In this document: one piece after another, positions 24,159-33,318 of the stretch
How positions within the stretch are numbered: the stretch's first letter is position 1
Layout of the letters: the number at the start of each line of letters is the position of its first letter
Notes under the pieces: generated by a model
What the model was told of the DNA's origin: nothing
Database searches by the model: none
The model's input: the letters and a program-made list of their open reading frames with translations, nothing else
NCBI GenBank assembly: GCA_947499505.1
Contig: CANMOQ010000002.1
Span: forward strand, 558,001 to 622,000
Direction of reading: 5' to 3'
Origin: an uncultured Erythrobacter sp.
GTDB taxonomy: Bacteria; Pseudomonadota; Alphaproteobacteria; Sphingomonadales; Sphingomonadaceae
Length of the DNA: 64,000 bases
Position numbers and translations under genes: made by a program

Positions 24159-24201
24159 TTGGGACTTGTGCGGCGCGGCTGTATTGCGCATCTAAGGCAC
24201 T

Positions 24202-24768
24202 ATGGACACACCCGATACAATTCCGACCCCGGCTACGCCTGCATCGGCCGCCAATCCTGCTGCGCCCGCTGCCGCGCAAGAGGTCGCTCCGCATGATGAT
24301 GCGGCGCTGACGCAGCTGCACCCGAATTACGTTCATTCCCTGCGTTTAACCGCGCTCCTGACGTCGATTCCGGTGCTGATCGGTGGGCTGGTGTTTGAGG
24401 CGGTGATTGTGGAGGAAACGCCAATTCCGGCTGGCGTTGTGATGAGCGTTTTGCTGATCCTTTCGCTCATCTTCATCATTCGCGTGCCGATGCGCCGCTT
24501 TCAGGCGCGTGGATACAATATGAGCGCCGACCGGTTGCGCGTAGTGCGCGGCATCTTATGGAATTCTGACACCGTCGTGCCGTTTGGCCGGGTCCAGCAT
24601 ATTGATGTGGATCAAGGCCCGATTGAGCGGTTCTTCGATCTCGCGACCCTCACCGTGCACACGGCGGGCAGCCACAATGCCTCGGTGCATTTGCCAGGGC
24701 TCAACAAGGCGCTGGCCGACAACATGCGCGAGGATATTCGCGCGCATATCAAGCGGGATACAATGTGA
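24202..24768 (+). CDS. Bacterial PH-domain (bPH2/DUF304) membrane protein, YdbS-like
   Basis: 188 residues. N-terminal 45 residues are Ala/Pro-rich and low complexity. Two membrane helices (~residues 48-70 and ~74-95) precede a single bPH2 domain with the signature 'YNMSADRLRVVRGILWNSDTVVPFGRVQHIDVDQGPIERFFDLATL'. It overlaps the next gene by 4 bases (GTGA). YdbS/YdbT pairs are membrane proteins of uncertain function, possibly lipid- or peptide-related. Confidence 0.85.
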   Translation: MDTPDTIPTPATPASAANPAAPAAAQEVAPHDDAALTQLHPNYVHSLRLTALLTSIPVLIGGLVFEAVIVEETPIPAGVVMSVLLILSLIFIIRVPMRRFQARGYNMSADRLRVVRGILWNSDTVVPFGRVQHIDVDQGPIERFFDLATLTVHTAGSHNASVHLPGLNKALADNMREDIRAHIKRDTM

Positions 24769-26369
24769 GCGGCGAGTTGGTCAGCGAGGTGAGCACTGAG
24801 GGCGGCGGCGCTTCTGCAGCTGCGCCAAGCGCGCCGCCAGTGGATGCGCAATCTGCCGGTGTAGTGCCTCAGCGCACAGCCCCGCTCAGCGTTGCCTTCG
24901 GCGTGGTCAGCGGGCTCAAGAACGCGGTTCTGCCAGCGGCCTTTGTCGCTTTCAGCAGTAGCAGCAATTACGCCATTCTTATCGCGCTCGGTATCGCCGC
25001 GCTGATCTTCGCGGTCAGTTTCGTGCTGGGCTATATCCGCTGGCGCAAGCTGACTTACACCGTCGGCGTGGAAGACATTCGGGTCGAAAGCGGGCTGGTG
25101 TCGCGCACGGCGCGCTCGGTCCCGTTTGAGCGCATTCAAGACGTCAGCCTGGAGCAGAAATTGCTGCCCCGCCTGTTTGGTCTTGTCTCAGTCAAGTTTG
25201 AAACTGGCGCAGGCGGCGGCGAAGACTTATCGCTATCCTTCCTCACCGAAGATGAAGGCGAAAGATTGCGCCAAGTGGTGCGCGAACGCCGCGCCGCTGA
25301 AACCGCCCCGGTGGCGGCGGAAGGCGTGAGCGAAACCGCAGCCACCCAAGTGACCCCGCAGGAGGAAGCCGCTGAGGCGCTCTTCACAATGGGGCCGCGC
25401 CGCATTTTCATCTTCGGATTGTTCAGTTTTTCGCTCGCCGTGGTTGCCGTCCTGTTCGGTTTGACCCAGCAGTTTGAGTTCCTCCTGCCGTTTGATCTGT
25501 GGGATTTTGAGGCCTGGGAAGAGCGGCTGATCGGGCAGAGCGATGCGCTCTCCAGCCTTGGGCGCAGTGCCCAGATCGTTGGGGGCATTATCGCGGTTCT
25601 GTCGCTGATCATCTTGGGCATTGCGACTGGCCTGATCCGCACGGCTTTGCGCGAATGGGATTTCCTGCTGGAGAAGACGCCGCGCGGGTTTCGTCGCCGT
25701 CGCGGACTGCTGACCAAAACTGACGTCGTGATGCCGGTGCACCGGGTGCAGGGCATCAAAATCGGCACGCGTTTCATCCGCTATCGGTTCGGCTGGCATG
25801 GCCTCAAATTCATCAGCCTCGCGCAGGATGCGGGCGCATCGAACCACGATGTTGCGCCGTTCGCGCAGCTGGATGAGATCGCGCCAATCGTGGAGGCCTC
25901 CGGTTTTCATCTGCCGAGCGAGAATACAGAATGGCACCGGGCGGCGAAGAAATACCGCTTTGACGGCGCGCTGATCGATGGCGGTGTGTTTTTGCTTATC
26001 GCTGTACCAGTGGCGATTTTTGCGCCGCCGTTCTTCGTACTGATTCCGCTGGTGATGGCGGCTGTGTTTGCCTTTGCCGCGCTCTATTCCTGGCAGTTTA
26101 AACGCCATGCGCTTGATGACAGCCAGATCATGTCGGTCAGTGGGCTGTTCTCACCTAGCAGCATGATCGCGAACCGCGTGAAATTGCATTCGGTCGAGAT
26201 CAGCCAAGGCCCGATTGCTCGCAAACGCGGCTATGCCAGCTTGGATTTCGGCTTGGCCGGCGGCAGTTTTTCGATCTCTGGCGTGCCTTTGGAGCGAGCC
26301 CGCGAGGTCCGCGCCGCCGTGCTCGAAACAATCGTCAGCAAGGACTTCTCCCAACTCGAGAACGCATAG
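24765..26369 (+). CDS. Multi-bPH2-domain membrane protein, YdbT-like
   Basis: 534 residues beginning at GTG 24765, overlapping the preceding gene. It has an Ala-rich N-terminus, then three blocks of two helices plus a bPH2 domain: 'VESGLVSRTARSVPFERIQDVSLEQKLLPRLFGLVSV' (first), 'RRRGLLTKTDVVMPVHRVQGIKIGTRFIR' (second) and 'SVSGLFSPSSMIANRVKLHSVEISQGPIARKRG' (third). This YdbT-like design always accompanies a single-domain partner. The strict overlap implies translational coupling and a physical complex at the inner membrane. Molecular function unknown. Confidence 0.85.
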   Translation: MSGELVSEVSTEGGGASAAAPSAPPVDAQSAGVVPQRTAPLSVAFGVVSGLKNAVLPAAFVAFSSSSNYAILIALGIAALIFAVSFVLGYIRWRKLTYTVGVEDIRVESGLVSRTARSVPFERIQDVSLEQKLLPRLFGLVSVKFETGAGGGEDLSLSFLTEDEGERLRQVVRERRAAETAPVAAEGVSETAATQVTPQEEAAEALFTMGPRRIFIFGLFSFSLAVVAVLFGLTQQFEFLLPFDLWDFEAWEERLIGQSDALSSLGRSAQIVGGIIAVLSLIILGIATGLIRTALREWDFLLEKTPRGFRRRRGLLTKTDVVMPVHRVQGIKIGTRFIRYRFGWHGLKFISLAQDAGASNHDVAPFAQLDEIAPIVEASGFHLPSENTEWHRAAKKYRFDGALIDGGVFLLIAVPVAIFAPPFFVLIPLVMAAVFAFAALYSWQFKRHALDDSQIMSVSGLFSPSSMIANRVKLHSVEISQGPIARKRGYASLDFGLAGGSFSISGVPLERAREVRAAVLETIVSKDFSQLENA

Positions 26370-26399
26370 TTATCCGGTCCTAGCCACCTACTTCCAAAA

Positions 26400-26705
26400 C
26401 TACGCGAGCAAGTCACTCCAATTGGGGTTTTTCTCAAACTTGGCGGCTACATAGGAGCATTGCGGTACGATCTTGAAGCCTTGTTCTCGTGCATCGGCGA
26501 TCAAGCGCTTCACCAATTCGCCCGCCACACCGCGCCCGCCAATTGCGCGCGGAACGACCGTGTGGGTGGCGATGCGCACATTTTCTCCGCGGGGCTCCCA
26601 CTCAAGATATCCGGTCGCGGACTTGCCTTTTAGCTCAGCGACATACTTCCCGCCGGTGTCTGTATCGTGGTGATCAATGGTGAGATCATCGGTGATGTCA
26701 GTCAT
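26400..26705 (-). CDS. GNAT family N-acetyltransferase, short YjdJ-like type
   Basis: 101 residues. 'ATHTVVPRAIGGRGVAGELVKRLIADAREQGFKIVPQCSYVAAKFEKNP-x-W-x-DLL' matches the compact COG2388 family: the 'V-P-x-x-x-x-G-x-G-V-A' acetyl-CoA loop and 'P-x-CSYVAAKF'. These use acetyl-CoA to modify unknown acceptors. Convergent with the PH-domain operon, divergent from the threonine aldolase gene. Confidence 0.88.
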   Translation of the reverse strand: MTDITDDLTIDHHDTDTGGKYVAELKGKSATGYLEWEPRGENVRIATHTVVPRAIGGRGVAGELVKRLIADAREQGFKIVPQCSYVAAKFEKNPNWSDLLA

Positions 26706-26757
26706 TCGCCATGCTCCTTCTTGCCAAGACCGCTGCTCGCACTAAAGCCGCTTTGTA

Positions 26758-27777
26758 ATGACGAGCCTCAAGCCTTTCCTGTCCGACAATGCCGCGCCGG
26801 TCCACCCCAATGTGTGGGAGGCGATGCGCGCGGCGGATCATGCCGACAACCCTTATGATGGCGACGCGCTCTCGGCGCAGCTGGACGAGCGATTTAGCGA
26901 TCTGTTTGGGCGCGAATGCGCGGCGGAATGGGTCGCCACGGGCACGGCGGCCAATTGTCTGGCGCTGGCCACCATGTGCCAGCCGCATGGCGGCGTCGTG
27001 TGCCATGAAGAAGCGCATATTGAGGTCGATGAGGGCGGCGCGCCCGGCTTTTACCTGCATGGCGCGAAGCTGATGCTGGCGGGCGGCGAAGGCGCGAAGC
27101 TGACACCGGAAGGCATCGCCGCTCTGATCGATCCGATTCGCGATGATGTGCATCAGGTACAAGCCCACGTCATCGCGATCACACAGGCGAGCGAATATGG
27201 CACGACCTATTCCGCCGAAGAACTCTCCGCGCTCAAAGACTTCGCGGCGGCGCACAAGCTCGGCCTGCATATGGACGGCGCGCGTTTTGCCAATGCTGCG
27301 GCCACTGCTGGTGGCTCGGCTCAGGAAGCCGCGCGGGCGGCGTGCGGCCCGGTCGATAGCCTGGCCTTTGGCTTCATCAAGAATGGCGGCATGGGCGCAG
27401 AAGCGGTTGTGCTGTTTGATAAGAGCCAAGCCGATCTGGTGCGCTATCGCCGCAAACGCGCAGGGCATCTGCAATGCAAGGGTCGCTATTTGGCGGCGCA
27501 AATTCTCGCGATGCTCGATGGCGATTTGTGGCTGGCGAATGCGAACCACGCGAACGCCGCGGCAGCGGAGATCGCCGGGGCTTGCGGTGACCGCTTAATG
27601 CACGCCGTCGAGGCCAATGAGCTGTTCGTGCGTCTGACCGAGGCTGAGCGAGACGCGCTGCGCGCGCAGGACTTTGCCTTTTACGATTGGGGCGCAGATG
27701 CCGCCCGGTTTGTGACCGCGTGGAACACCCGCGATGAGGATGCGAGCGCACTGGCCAAAGCGATCGCTGCACTATGA
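26758..27777 (+). CDS. ltaE: Low-specificity threonine aldolase family PLP enzyme
   Basis: 339 residues, PLP fold type I. 'LSDNAAPVHPNVWEAM' and 'NPYDGDALSAQLDERF' at the N-terminus, 'GTAANCLAL', 'HMDGARFANA' (Asp of PLP pyridine) and 'FGFIKNGGMGAEAVV' with the Schiff-base Lys at about 208. Cleaves L-threonine/L-allo-threonine to glycine and acetaldehyde. Start ATG 26758. The beta-eliminating-lyase family includes related aldolases, so exact substrate is inferred. Confidence 0.88.
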   Translation: MTSLKPFLSDNAAPVHPNVWEAMRAADHADNPYDGDALSAQLDERFSDLFGRECAAEWVATGTAANCLALATMCQPHGGVVCHEEAHIEVDEGGAPGFYLHGAKLMLAGGEGAKLTPEGIAALIDPIRDDVHQVQAHVIAITQASEYGTTYSAEELSALKDFAAAHKLGLHMDGARFANAAATAGGSAQEAARAACGPVDSLAFGFIKNGGMGAEAVVLFDKSQADLVRYRRKRAGHLQCKGRYLAAQILAMLDGDLWLANANHANAAAAEIAGACGDRLMHAVEANELFVRLTEAERDALRAQDFAFYDWGADAARFVTAWNTRDEDASALAKAIAAL

Positions 27778-27808
27778 GCCGGTTCCCTTGAGCGCGACCC
27801 AAACGCCG

Positions 27809-28705
27809 ATGCTGAGCTGGCGTGTCATCTTACCGTTTGTTCTCACTGGATCGATTTGGGGATCGACCTGGTTTGTGATCACCGGGCAGATCGACGGCGT
27901 GCCCGCAGCATGGTCGGTGTTTTACCGCTTTGCTCTGGCGACCCCGGCTCTGTTTCTGGTCGCATTTCTGATGAAGCGGCGGCTGAAGCTAACCCGGCCA
28001 GAGCATATGCTCGCCGTGATTGTCGGCATTTTCCAATTCAGCGGTAACTTCCTGTTCGTCTATCACGCCGAGCTTTATGTGACCTCTGGCATTGTCGCGA
28101 TGATGTTTGGCTTGCTGATGGTGCCCAACGCCTTGTTCGGCAGGCTTTTTCTGGGCGAGAAGGTCCGACTTGGGTTTGTGCTGGGCAGTATGATTGCGAT
28201 CATCGGCGTCTCGTTCCTGCTCATGCATGAATGGCGCGCAAACCCGGATGCGGGGGTTGTGGGCGGCAATGTCGGGCTAGGCATTGTGCTGGCTTTGTTT
28301 GGAATTCTGGCCGCTTCTGTGGCCAATGTGATCCAGGCGAACCCAACCGGCCGCGCGGTGCCGATGGTCAGCCTGCTTGCATGGGCAATGCTGTACGGGA
28401 CGGTGTTCGATCTTGGCTTTGCCGCGCTAACCGCAGGCCCGCCGCCATTTCCGACAGACACCGGATATTGGCTCGGCATCGTCTATCTGGCGGTGATCGG
28501 ATCGGTGGTGACTTTCCCGCTGCATTACAATCTGGTGCGCGAGATTGGGGCCGGGCGGGCCGCCTACAATTCGATCCTCACGATCTCGGTCGCGATGCTG
28601 ATCTCGACTGTGTTCGAGGACTATCAGTGGACGTGGCTGACCGCTGGCGGAATGGTGCTAGCGGTGGTGGGGATGGTCTTGGCGCTAAGGGCGAAGATTC
28701 GTTGA
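27809..28705 (+). CDS. EamA/DMT superfamily transporter
   Basis: 298 residues from ATG 27809; alternative starts are TTG 27788 and ATG 27734 (the latter overlaps the previous gene by 44 bases). Ten hydrophobic helices in two EamA repeats. First: 'LPFVLTGSIWGSTWFVIT' and 'FYRFALATPALFL'; second: 'GNVGLGIVLALFGILAASVANVI' and 'LGIVYLAVIGSVVTFPLHY'. Typical exporters of amino acids or metabolites (RhaT/YdcZ relatives). Substrate unknown. Close to ltaE, so a role in exporting an amino-acid product is possible but only inference. A family-2 repeat follows the stop. Confidence 0.85.
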   Translation: MLSWRVILPFVLTGSIWGSTWFVITGQIDGVPAAWSVFYRFALATPALFLVAFLMKRRLKLTRPEHMLAVIVGIFQFSGNFLFVYHAELYVTSGIVAMMFGLLMVPNALFGRLFLGEKVRLGFVLGSMIAIIGVSFLLMHEWRANPDAGVVGGNVGLGIVLALFGILAASVANVIQANPTGRAVPMVSLLAWAMLYGTVFDLGFAALTAGPPPFPTDTGYWLGIVYLAVIGSVVTFPLHYNLVREIGAGRAAYNSILTISVAMLISTVFEDYQWTWLTAGGMVLAVVGMVLALRAKIR

Positions 28706-28714
28706 TTTGCGCGG

Positions 28715-28773
28715 CGCATCCGCGCTGCGATTTCCTCGCTCATGCGATCAAAGATCGCGTCGCTGCGGGCGGG
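28715..28773 (-). repeat. Dispersed repeat, family 2, copy 3
   Basis: Reverse orientation relative to copies 1 and 2; core GCCCGCAGCGACGCGATC followed by TTT and the GATCGC arm, then CATGAGCGAGG. It lies in the 3'-3' gap between the EamA gene and the epimerase gene, next to a small GGTCCGCCG palindrome. Confidence 0.82.
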
Positions 28774-28815
28774 TAGTCGCCCTTGCGGTCCGTCCGACGG
28801 CGGACCGTTACCGCT

Positions 28816-29622
28816 CTAGACCAAACCGCAATGTAAGTTTCCTAGCCCCTCCACGTAAGTAGGATACTCCGGCTGCCATCCCAGCACGCGCTTGGCCTTG
28901 CCATTCGCGACCCGGCGGTTCTCTGCGTAAAAACCGCGCGCCATCTCCGATAGGTTCGCCTCCTCAAGCGTTTCCAAAGGGGGCGGCTCAATCCCGAGCA
29001 ATTGGCAGGCATGTTCGGTTACCGCATTGCCGCTCGCGGGCAGATCATCGGCAAGGTTGTATGCCCCCGCTGGCGCGTCGCTGGTGAGCGCGGCAACCAC
29101 GCCGCTGACGATATCATCGACATGCACCCGGCTGAAAACCTGGTTCGGCATATCAATCCGGCGCGCGCGGCCATCGCGCACGCGTTCCAGCGCGCTGCGG
29201 CCCGGCCCATAGATGCCGGGCAAGCGGAACACTCTCGCGCCCAGCTTCATCCATAAAGCATCGGCTTCGGCGCGAGCATTGCGGCGGCCTGCGCCGGTTT
29301 CGGTTATCGTCGGCGTGCTTTCATCGACCCATGCGCCCTGCTGATCGCCGTAAACGCCGGTGGAGGAGAGGTAGCCATACCAGGAATTGCCAAAATCGCG
29401 GCCATAGCTGTCCAGAACAGGATCCAGCCCGGCCTTCCGATCCGGCGGGACGGAGGAGAGCACATGGCTTGCGCGCTCCAGCGCTGCTTTCACAGCATCG
29501 CGGTCGGCAAAATCCACATTGCCCGCGCTGCCTGTGGCATCCACTTGCCAGCCGCGCGTTCGCATTTCCTCAGCGATGCGTTTCGCGGTGTAGCCAAGCC
29601 CAAAGATCAGCAAATTTGTCAT
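28816..29622 (-). CDS. NAD(P)-dependent epimerase/SDR-like protein (YeeZ type)
   Basis: 268 residues from ATG 29622 (AGGTGG 8 bases upstream). Atypical extended SDR: N-terminal 'LLIFGLGYTAKRIAEEM' (GxGxxxxR), 'YLSSTGVYGDQQGAWVDE' (catalytic S-x-x-x-Y in the form STGVYG), 'RLPGIYGPGRSALERV', 'VFSRVHVDDIVSGV'. The mixed 'GLGY' nucleotide loop and STGVYG are typical for YeeZ/YbjT relatives. Function unassigned. Divergent from pepN. Confidence 0.8.
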   Translation of the reverse strand: MTNLLIFGLGYTAKRIAEEMRTRGWQVDATGSAGNVDFADRDAVKAALERASHVLSSVPPDRKAGLDPVLDSYGRDFGNSWYGYLSSTGVYGDQQGAWVDESTPTITETGAGRRNARAEADALWMKLGARVFRLPGIYGPGRSALERVRDGRARRIDMPNQVFSRVHVDDIVSGVVAALTSDAPAGAYNLADDLPASGNAVTEHACQLLGIEPPPLETLEEANLSEMARGFYAENRRVANGKAKRVLGWQPEYPTYVEGLGNLHCGLV

Positions 29623-29674
29623 GCGCGCCACCTAATCGCTGGACGCTGAGGCAAATCAACCTAAATCTGAGCCT

Positions 29675-32341
29675 ATGGATATTGCAACAACCCCCTCGAC
29701 CCCAGATGGCAACCCTCAATTGGCCGATGCGCCGCCGGTCCCGGCGGAACCGCCGGTGATCCTGCGCGAAGATTATAAGCCGTTTCCATGGCTGCTCCCT
29801 GAAACCAAGCTCGTGTTCAACCTTGGTCTCGAAAAGACGCGGGTGCAGGCCAGCTTTAAGGTGGAGCGCAATCCTGCTGCTGAGGCCTCCAACGAGCTGC
29901 GGCTCAATGGTGACAGCCTGACGCCGGCGCGCGTTACCGTCGACGATGTGACGGTGGAAGATTACGTGATGGACGGGCCGGACCTGATCCTGACCCTACC
30001 GGGTGACAGCCACACAATCATGATCGAGACTGAAATCGATCCGAGCGCGAACACCACCCTGATGGGCCTCTACGCCTCGAACGGGATGCTGTGCACTCAA
30101 TGCGAGGCGGAGGGCTTTCGCCGGATCACTTTCTTCCCAGACCGGCCTGATGTGCTGTCGACATACTGGGTGCATATGAGCGGACCAAAGGAGCTGTTCC
30201 CGGTTCTGCTGTGCAATGGCAACAAAGTGGCCGAGGGCGAAAGCGACAATGGCCAGCATTTTGCAGAATGGCACGATCCATGGCCCAAACCGAGCTATCT
30301 GTTTGCTCTCGTCGCGGGTGATCTGGTTGCCAATTCCGCGCCGTTCACGACGATGTCTGGCCGCGAAGTTGAGTGCAACATCTGGGTCCGCGCTGAAGAC
30401 CTAAGCCGCACGGACCATGCGCTCGCATCGCTCCACCATTCGATGAAATGGGACGAGGAGACCTTTGGCCGCGAGTATGACCTCGACCTTTACAACATCG
30501 TCGCCGTGTCAAATTTCAACATGGGCGCAATGGAGAACAAGGGCCTCAACGTCTTCAACACCAAATATGTTTTGGCCGATCCTGATACGGCCACGGATGC
30601 CGATTATGACGGCGTTGAGGGCGTGATCGCGCATGAATATTTCCACAATTGGTCGGGCAATCGCATCACCTGCCGCGACTGGTTCCAGCTCTCCTTGAAA
30701 GAGGGCTTTACCGTGCTGCGCGATCAATTGTTTAGCCAGGATATGCGCGGAAAAGCTGTGAAGCGGATTGAAGATGTGCGCATCCTGCGCGCGGCGCAGT
30801 TCCCGGAGGATGCAGGGCCACTCGCGCACCCAATCCGCCCTGACAGCTACCGCGAAATCAGCAATTTCTACACCGCCACCGTCTATAACAAAGGCGCCGA
30901 AGTCATCCGCATGATGCGCAATATGGCGGGCTTGGAGCGGTTCCGCGCCGGGACTGACCTCTACTTTGATCGCCATGATGGCGAGGCGGCGACTTGCGAG
31001 GATTTCATCAAATCGATCGAGGACGGGGCTGGGCTCGATCTGGAGCAGTTCCGCTTGTGGTATCGCCAAGCAGGCACGCCGCGCGTGACAGTTCGCCAAG
31101 AGGCGGCGAGCGACGGCCTTACCCTGACGCTCTCACAAACCGTGCCACCTACGCCGGGCCAGCCTAACAAGCAGCCGATGCCGATCCCTCTGCGGGTCGC
31201 GGTGCACAGCCGCGAGACAGGTCAGCTCGGCGGTGAGCAGCTGATTCTGCTTACCGAGGGTGAGCAGAGCTTTACCTTGCCAATGGTCGGGCCAGATCCC
31301 GTGGTCTCGATCAACCGCGGCTACACCGCGCCTGTGGTGATCGAGCATGATGTACCGCTCGAAGACCTCGGTTTTCTGGCCGCGCATGATGATGATCCCT
31401 TTGCGCGTTATGAGGCGATGCAGCAGCTTAGCGTCGGCCATTTGGTCGCAGCGGCCTCTGGCGAGCTAGATGAGGCGCAGCGCGCAGCGAGCAAGACAGC
31501 GATTGGCGATGCGCTGGCCGCAATCCTGAGCGACGAGGCGCTGGACGATAATATGCGCGGTGAGCTGATGCTGCTGCCGAGCGAGACCTATCTGTTTGAG
31601 CAAATGGCGAGCGGCGCGCGGCTGGCGGATCCCGGCGCGATCCATGCCGAGCGTGAGGCGCTGAAAACTGCGCTAGGCACCGTGCTGAAACGCGAGCTGG
31701 AAGGGCTCTATGCGCGCACGGCCTCGATTGGCTTTGACGATCCCGCTGGGCGCGGCGCGCGCAAAGTGAAGACTCAGGTGCTCGCGCTGCTCGCGGCGAG
31801 CGATCCAGAGCAAGCGGCTGGCATGGCGGCGCAGCAATTTGATGTGGCGGACAATATGACCGACCGTCAAGGCGCGCTGATGGTGCTTTGCGGTATCGAA
31901 AGCCCGCAGCGGGCCGATGCGCTAAAGGCCTTTTATGATCGCTACATTGGCAATGATCTGGTGATCGACAAATGGTTCACGCTGCAAGCGCTGGCGCCGC
32001 ATGCGGATGTGATTGATCATGTGAAGGCGCTCGCCGAGCATGATGACTTTACGATCAAGAACCCTAACCGTGTGCGCTCGCTCTACATGGCCTTTGCTGG
32101 CAATCCGGCGGGCTTCCACGATCCGAGCGGTGATGGCTACCGCCTGATCGCCGACCTCATTCTGGCGCTTGATCCGATCAATCCCCACACGGCGGCGCGG
32201 TTTGTCTCGCCGCTGGGCAAATGGCGGCGGATCGAGCCTAAACGCGCGGCTATGATGAAGGCTGAGCTGGAGCGGATTGCCGCCGCACCTGGCCTGTCAC
32301 GCGACACATCCGAACAGGTCACGCGCAGTCTGGAAGGCTAA
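29675..32341 (+). CDS. pepN: Aminopeptidase N (M1 family)
   Basis: 888 residues, close to E. coli PepN (870). Exopeptidase site GAMEN (residues 284-288) and zinc motif HEYFH (320-324) with the distal Glu in the 'KEGFTVLRDQ' helix. The C-terminal DUF3458 domains are present, including 'VHSRETGQLGGEQLILLTEGEQ'. It removes N-terminal residues from peptides in the cytoplasm. It is followed within 3 bases by pgeF, so a two-gene operon is likely. Confidence 0.97.
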   Translation: MDIATTPSTPDGNPQLADAPPVPAEPPVILREDYKPFPWLLPETKLVFNLGLEKTRVQASFKVERNPAAEASNELRLNGDSLTPARVTVDDVTVEDYVMDGPDLILTLPGDSHTIMIETEIDPSANTTLMGLYASNGMLCTQCEAEGFRRITFFPDRPDVLSTYWVHMSGPKELFPVLLCNGNKVAEGESDNGQHFAEWHDPWPKPSYLFALVAGDLVANSAPFTTMSGREVECNIWVRAEDLSRTDHALASLHHSMKWDEETFGREYDLDLYNIVAVSNFNMGAMENKGLNVFNTKYVLADPDTATDADYDGVEGVIAHEYFHNWSGNRITCRDWFQLSLKEGFTVLRDQLFSQDMRGKAVKRIEDVRILRAAQFPEDAGPLAHPIRPDSYREISNFYTATVYNKGAEVIRMMRNMAGLERFRAGTDLYFDRHDGEAATCEDFIKSIEDGAGLDLEQFRLWYRQAGTPRVTVRQEAASDGLTLTLSQTVPPTPGQPNKQPMPIPLRVAVHSRETGQLGGEQLILLTEGEQSFTLPMVGPDPVVSINRGYTAPVVIEHDVPLEDLGFLAAHDDDPFARYEAMQQLSVGHLVAAASGELDEAQRAASKTAIGDALAAILSDEALDDNMRGELMLLPSETYLFEQMASGARLADPGAIHAEREALKTALGTVLKRELEGLYARTASIGFDDPAGRGARKVKTQVLALLAASDPEQAAGMAAQQFDVADNMTDRQGALMVLCGIESPQRADALKAFYDRYIGNDLVIDKWFTLQALAPHADVIDHVKALAEHDDFTIKNPNRVRSLYMAFAGNPAGFHDPSGDGYRLIADLILALDPINPHTAARFVSPLGKWRRIEPKRAAMMKAELERIAAAPGLSRDTSEQVTRSLEG

Positions 32342-32343
32342 GC

Positions 32344-33084
32344 GTGGGCGCGTTCGATATAACGCGCGCAGATGCGCTTGGGCATTTTCCACACGGCTTT
32401 TTCGGACATTCAGGCGGTGCGCACCAATTCGGCTATGGTGGGGATGGTGACAGCACGGTGATCGCGCAGGACAGGTTGGAAGCAGCGCAAGCTCTGGTGG
32501 AAAGTGGCACGCTCGCCGCCCCGCATCAGGTCCATTCGCCCGATGTTATCACTGTCGATCACGCCTGGGCGGATGACCCCACTGGCCGCCCAGTGCGTGA
32601 CGCTGTCGTGACGTCAACGCCCGGCATTGTGCTCGGCATTGTGACGGCAGATTGCGCGCCAGTCCTGTTTGCGGACCAGCAAGCCGGTGTCGTCGGTGCG
32701 GCCCATGCGGGATGGCGCGGTGCCGTCGGCGGCGTGCTGGAAAACACGCTCATTGCAATGGAGGCAATGGGAGCCTCGCGCCGGCACATCGCAGCTGCGA
32801 TCGGCCCTACTATCGCTCAGGCGAGTTATGAGGTCGATGCGCCGTTTAAGGCCAATTTCAAGCATGAGGATGAGCGGCATTTTTCCGCCGGGCGCGACAA
32901 TCATTGGCAGTTTGATTTGCCCGGTTTTGTAGCCGCGCGGCTTGCCAAATCTGGGCTCAAAACCGTCCAATTGCTCGATTTGGACACTTTTTCGCTATCT
33001 GAGCGTTACTATTCCTATCGCCGTGCGTGTCAGCGCGGCGAAGCAAATTATGGGCGTCAAATCAGTATGATCGCTGCGCCCTGA
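32344..33084 (+). CDS. pgeF: Laccase-domain protein / purine nucleoside phosphorylase YfiH
   Basis: 246 residues from GTG 32344. The zinc/copper ligand pattern is complete: 'PHQVHSPDV', 'VTADCAPVLF', 'AAHAGWRGAVGG', plus the C-terminal 'LDTFSLSERYYSYRRACQRGEANYGRQI'. YfiH proteins act as multi-substrate purine nucleoside phosphorylases and, in E. coli, correct misincorporated L-Ser in peptidoglycan precursors. Overlap with pepN is nil but spacing is 2 bases. Confidence 0.92.
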   Translation: MGAFDITRADALGHFPHGFFGHSGGAHQFGYGGDGDSTVIAQDRLEAAQALVESGTLAAPHQVHSPDVITVDHAWADDPTGRPVRDAVVTSTPGIVLGIVTADCAPVLFADQQAGVVGAAHAGWRGAVGGVLENTLIAMEAMGASRRHIAAAIGPTIAQASYEVDAPFKANFKHEDERHFSAGRDNHWQFDLPGFVAARLAKSGLKTVQLLDLDTFSLSERYYSYRRACQRGEANYGRQISMIAAP

Positions 33085-33318
33085 GTCCGTTTGGTCATAG
33101 GCTTGCAGGAAAGCGAACAAGCAATGCTGAAAACAGTGTTGGAATCCCCGGCTATTGGGGCTAGGAGCGCGCACGAGTTGTAATCCGGCATGGGGTGAAT
33201 GCAGGTTTGGGCTTTCGCTGACTGCGTAAATCTCCGCTGGATTGGCTAGACAAACAATCAACGTTACCGCCGCAAGGGCACATATCCAATGCGGCAAAGA
33301 AGACAGGGTTTTTGAACG

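Noticed and set aside
24142..24336. 64-residue minus-strand frame at the start of the PH-domain gene
   Set aside because: Arg/Gly-rich shadow of the Ala/Pro-rich N-terminus.
26698..27549. 283-residue frame on the minus strand
   Set aside because: Antisense to the threonine aldolase gene with its PLP Lys; shadow due to high GC.
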